Below, in pieces: positions 11,243 through 12,699 of a stretch of DNA of 12,699 nt (positions within the stretch are counted from its first letter, which is position 1; each line of letters starts with the position of its first letter). Under the pieces are notes generated by a model. That model did no database searches. It was given only the letters and a program-made list of their open reading frames with translations, and was not told the origin of the DNA. This DNA comes from Patescibacteria group bacterium UBA4067 (GTDB lineage Bacteria > Patescibacteriota > Minisyncoccia > Minisyncoccales > Minisyncoccaceae). The position numbers and the translations under genes are program-made. The stretch spans positions 1 through 12,699 of the forward strand of contig DFZB01000065.1 of assembly GCA_002382025.1 (NCBI GenBank), written 5' to 3'.

Positions 11243-12678
11243 AAGCGATAATTTTAGCTAGAGTATCAACAGAAGAACAAAAGGAAATTGGCAATTCTCT
11301 GCCTGCTCAAATTGAAAGACTTAAAAATTATTGTAAAAATAAGAATCTTGAAATTGTTAAGGTTTTTAGTTTTGACGAAAGTGCTTATAAAACAAAAAGA
11401 GATGATTTTGATAAAGCTTTAGAATATTTAAAAACATCTAAAGAAAAAATTGTTATTTGCTTTGATAAAGTGGATAGATTCTCAAGAAATGTTTTTGATA
11501 AAAGGGTTTCTTTGTTGCACGAGCTAGCGATGAAAGATAAAACAGAACTCCATTTTGCTTCCGATAATCTTATTATAGGTCCAAACGTATCCGCAACTGA
11601 AAAATTTCATTTTGGCATTAATTTAGGATTAGCGAAATATTTTTCTGATGCCATAAGCGATAGTGTTAAAAGAGCTAACGAGGAAAAGATTAGGGCTGGG
11701 GAGATAACAAGAAGAGCTCCTATTGGTTATTTTAATATTAGGGAGGAAAAAGAAAACAAAGGAGGTGTTGTGGTAGATAAGATTAGAGCAAATTTTATAT
11801 TAAAAATATTTAAATTATATTCAACTGGAAACTATTCAATGAAAACCTTATCTAAAATAATGCAAAAAGAAGGTTTTAAGACAAGAAAGGGAGGGGAGAT
11901 AGGCACTAGACACATTGAACTAATATTAAAGAATCCATTTTATTATGGTTTTCAAAACTATAAAGGAGAATTGTATCCTCACAAATATGAACCTATCATT
12001 AGTTACGATTTATTTTTAATGTGTCAAAAAGTAAAAGAGGGATACAAAAAAGTTCGTAAAAAAATGTCAGGAAAACCATTTATATTTAAAGGTTTAATTA
12101 CCTGTAATAAATGTGGGTGTAGAATTACTTCAGAATTTAAGAAAAATAGATATGTGTATTATCATTGTACAGATCATAAAGAAATTTGTGAAAAAATATT
12201 CGTTAAAGAAGAAGAAATATTAAAACCAATAGAGGAAGTGTTATCTAAATTGGTTTTGCCACAAAATAAAATAAATGAAATCACAGGGTCTCTTAAAGCT
12301 ACAGAAGATTCTAAGAATAAATTTCAAGAAGAACAATTAAAACAGATTAGAAAAGAATATGATTTGATAGAGTCAAGAATATCTAAAATGTATGAAGACC
12401 GTCTTGATGGACGTATTACTATTGATATGTATGACAATTTAATTAAGGATTATAAGGAAAAACAGCAAGAATTATTGTTTAAAATGAAGCAATTAGATAA
12501 TGCTGATAAAAATTACTATATTACTGCAAATACAATACTTTCTTTAGCTCAAAGAGCTCATCAATTGTTCAAAAGTTCTGAAATAGAAGAAAAGAGGCAA
12601 ATCATCAATTTTGTATTTCAGAACTTAAGATTAGATGGGAAAAACCTTTTATTTGAAACAAAAACACCCTTTAACTGA
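11239..12678 (+). CDS. Large serine recombinase (integrase)
   Basis: This 479-aa protein has the three usual parts. The N-terminal resolvase domain carries ILARVSTEEQ (Arg8 and nucleophile Ser10) and FDKVDRFSRN (Arg80, Arg83). The recombinase domain begins near RRAPIGYFN (158-166) and includes KNPFYYG (231-237). The zinc ribbon is C289-x2-C292...C310...C317, followed by a coiled coil at about 355-415. Such enzymes cut both strands through a phosphoserine link and integrate or excise mobile elements at att sites. The ATG overlaps the restriction gene stop (ATGA), so the two are likely translated together. Relatives usually continue some residues past the LxFxxKxPFN motif; here TGA follows at once, and this TGA is also the first triplet of an apparent IS end, so the tail may be trimmed. 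The catalytic parts are intact. Confidence 0.94.
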   Translation: MKAIILARVSTEEQKEIGNSLPAQIERLKNYCKNKNLEIVKVFSFDESAYKTKRDDFDKALEYLKTSKEKIVICFDKVDRFSRNVFDKRVSLLHELAMKDKTELHFASDNLIIGPNVSATEKFHFGINLGLAKYFSDAISDSVKRANEEKIRAGEITRRAPIGYFNIREEKENKGGVVVDKIRANFILKIFKLYSTGNYSMKTLSKIMQKEGFKTRKGGEIGTRHIELILKNPFYYGFQNYKGELYPHKYEPIISYDLFLMCQKVKEGYKKVRKKMSGKPFIFKGLITCNKCGCRITSEFKKNRYVYYHCTDHKEICEKIFVKEEEILKPIEEVLSKLVLPQNKINEITGSLKATEDSKNKFQEEQLKQIRKEYDLIESRISKMYEDRLDGRITIDMYDNLIKDYKEKQQELLFKMKQLDNADKNYYITANTILSLAQRAHQLFKSSEIEEKRQIINFVFQNLRLDGKNLLFETKTPFN

Positions 12679-12699
12679 TCTGTACCCCAAAAAGTGGAC
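12676..12699. mobile_element. Apparent IS3-family terminal repeat, window ends inside it
   Basis: The last 24 bases begin TGATCTGTACCCCAAAAAGT and end TGGAC. The pattern TGAtcT-ACCC...TGGACa resembles the terminal inverted repeats of IS3-family elements (from memory). Only one end is visible; the transposase and the other end would lie outside. An alternative is that the element begins at TGTACCCC (12681), or that the similarity is chance. Confidence 0.45.

Noticed and set aside
1..12699. Alternative genetic code with UGA read as Gly, as in some CPR lineages
   Set aside because: TGA ends the restriction enzyme gene at a sensible position and no gene needs UGA readthrough, so the standard bacterial code fits.

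Overview
The window is strongly AT-rich, gene-dense bacterial DNA. Genes have short or absent leaders, few clear Shine-Dalgarno sequences, and UGA used as an ordinary stop. Together with the 31-residue 'QWLxVY' repeat proteins and the many small hypothetical genes, this suggests a Candidate Phyla Radiation (Patescibacteria/Parcubacteria-type) genome. That assignment is an inference from style; there is no rRNA or other marker gene here. No tRNA, rRNA or CRISPR array was seen.

Left part (1-3800). The window opens in the 3' end of an ABC exporter gene, probably the chromosomal flank. Next comes a run of single genes, each with its own promoter and terminator: a 261-aa alpha-solenoid repeat protein (-), an 89-aa charged protein (+), a NYN/LabA-type PIN-like RNase (+), and a second, larger paralogous repeat protein of 353 aa (-). 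The NYN gene and the larger repeat gene are each bounded by copies of a dispersed 40-67 bp direct repeat (A, B, C at 1673, 2487 and 3695). This gives a cassette-like layout, A-NYN-B-repeat gene-C. Both repeat-protein genes share the same promoter and start architecture, and their internal repeats are nearly identical at DNA level in places.

Middle part (3800-7376). A two-gene toxin-antitoxin-like operon on the minus strand pairs a Panacea/SocA (DUF4065) protein with a small overlapping RelE-like candidate toxin. Its control region carries repeated ATATTATT/AATAATAT octamers. Plus-strand genes follow: a 45-aa protein, a 277-aa protein with a C-terminal four-cysteine zinc-ribbon-like tail, a 54-aa protein, and a replication initiator resembling the filamentous-phage gpII/CRI rolling-circle family. 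A nested 17-bp hairpin just upstream of the initiator module is a candidate replication origin or RNA structure.

Right part (7356-12699). One promoter (TTGCAA-17-TATAAT) probably drives four tightly packed or overlapping genes: an HhH-GPD glycosylase-like protein, a small excisionase-type HTH protein, a 1047-aa type IIG restriction-methylation enzyme, and a large serine recombinase. The recombinase ends at a TGA that coincides with the start of what looks like an IS3-family terminal repeat, exactly where the window stops. My reading is that 3.8-12.7 kb is an integrated plasmid-like or recombinase-mobilised element carrying addiction (Panacea pair) and defence (IIG enzyme) functions, with a replication initiator and its own integrase.
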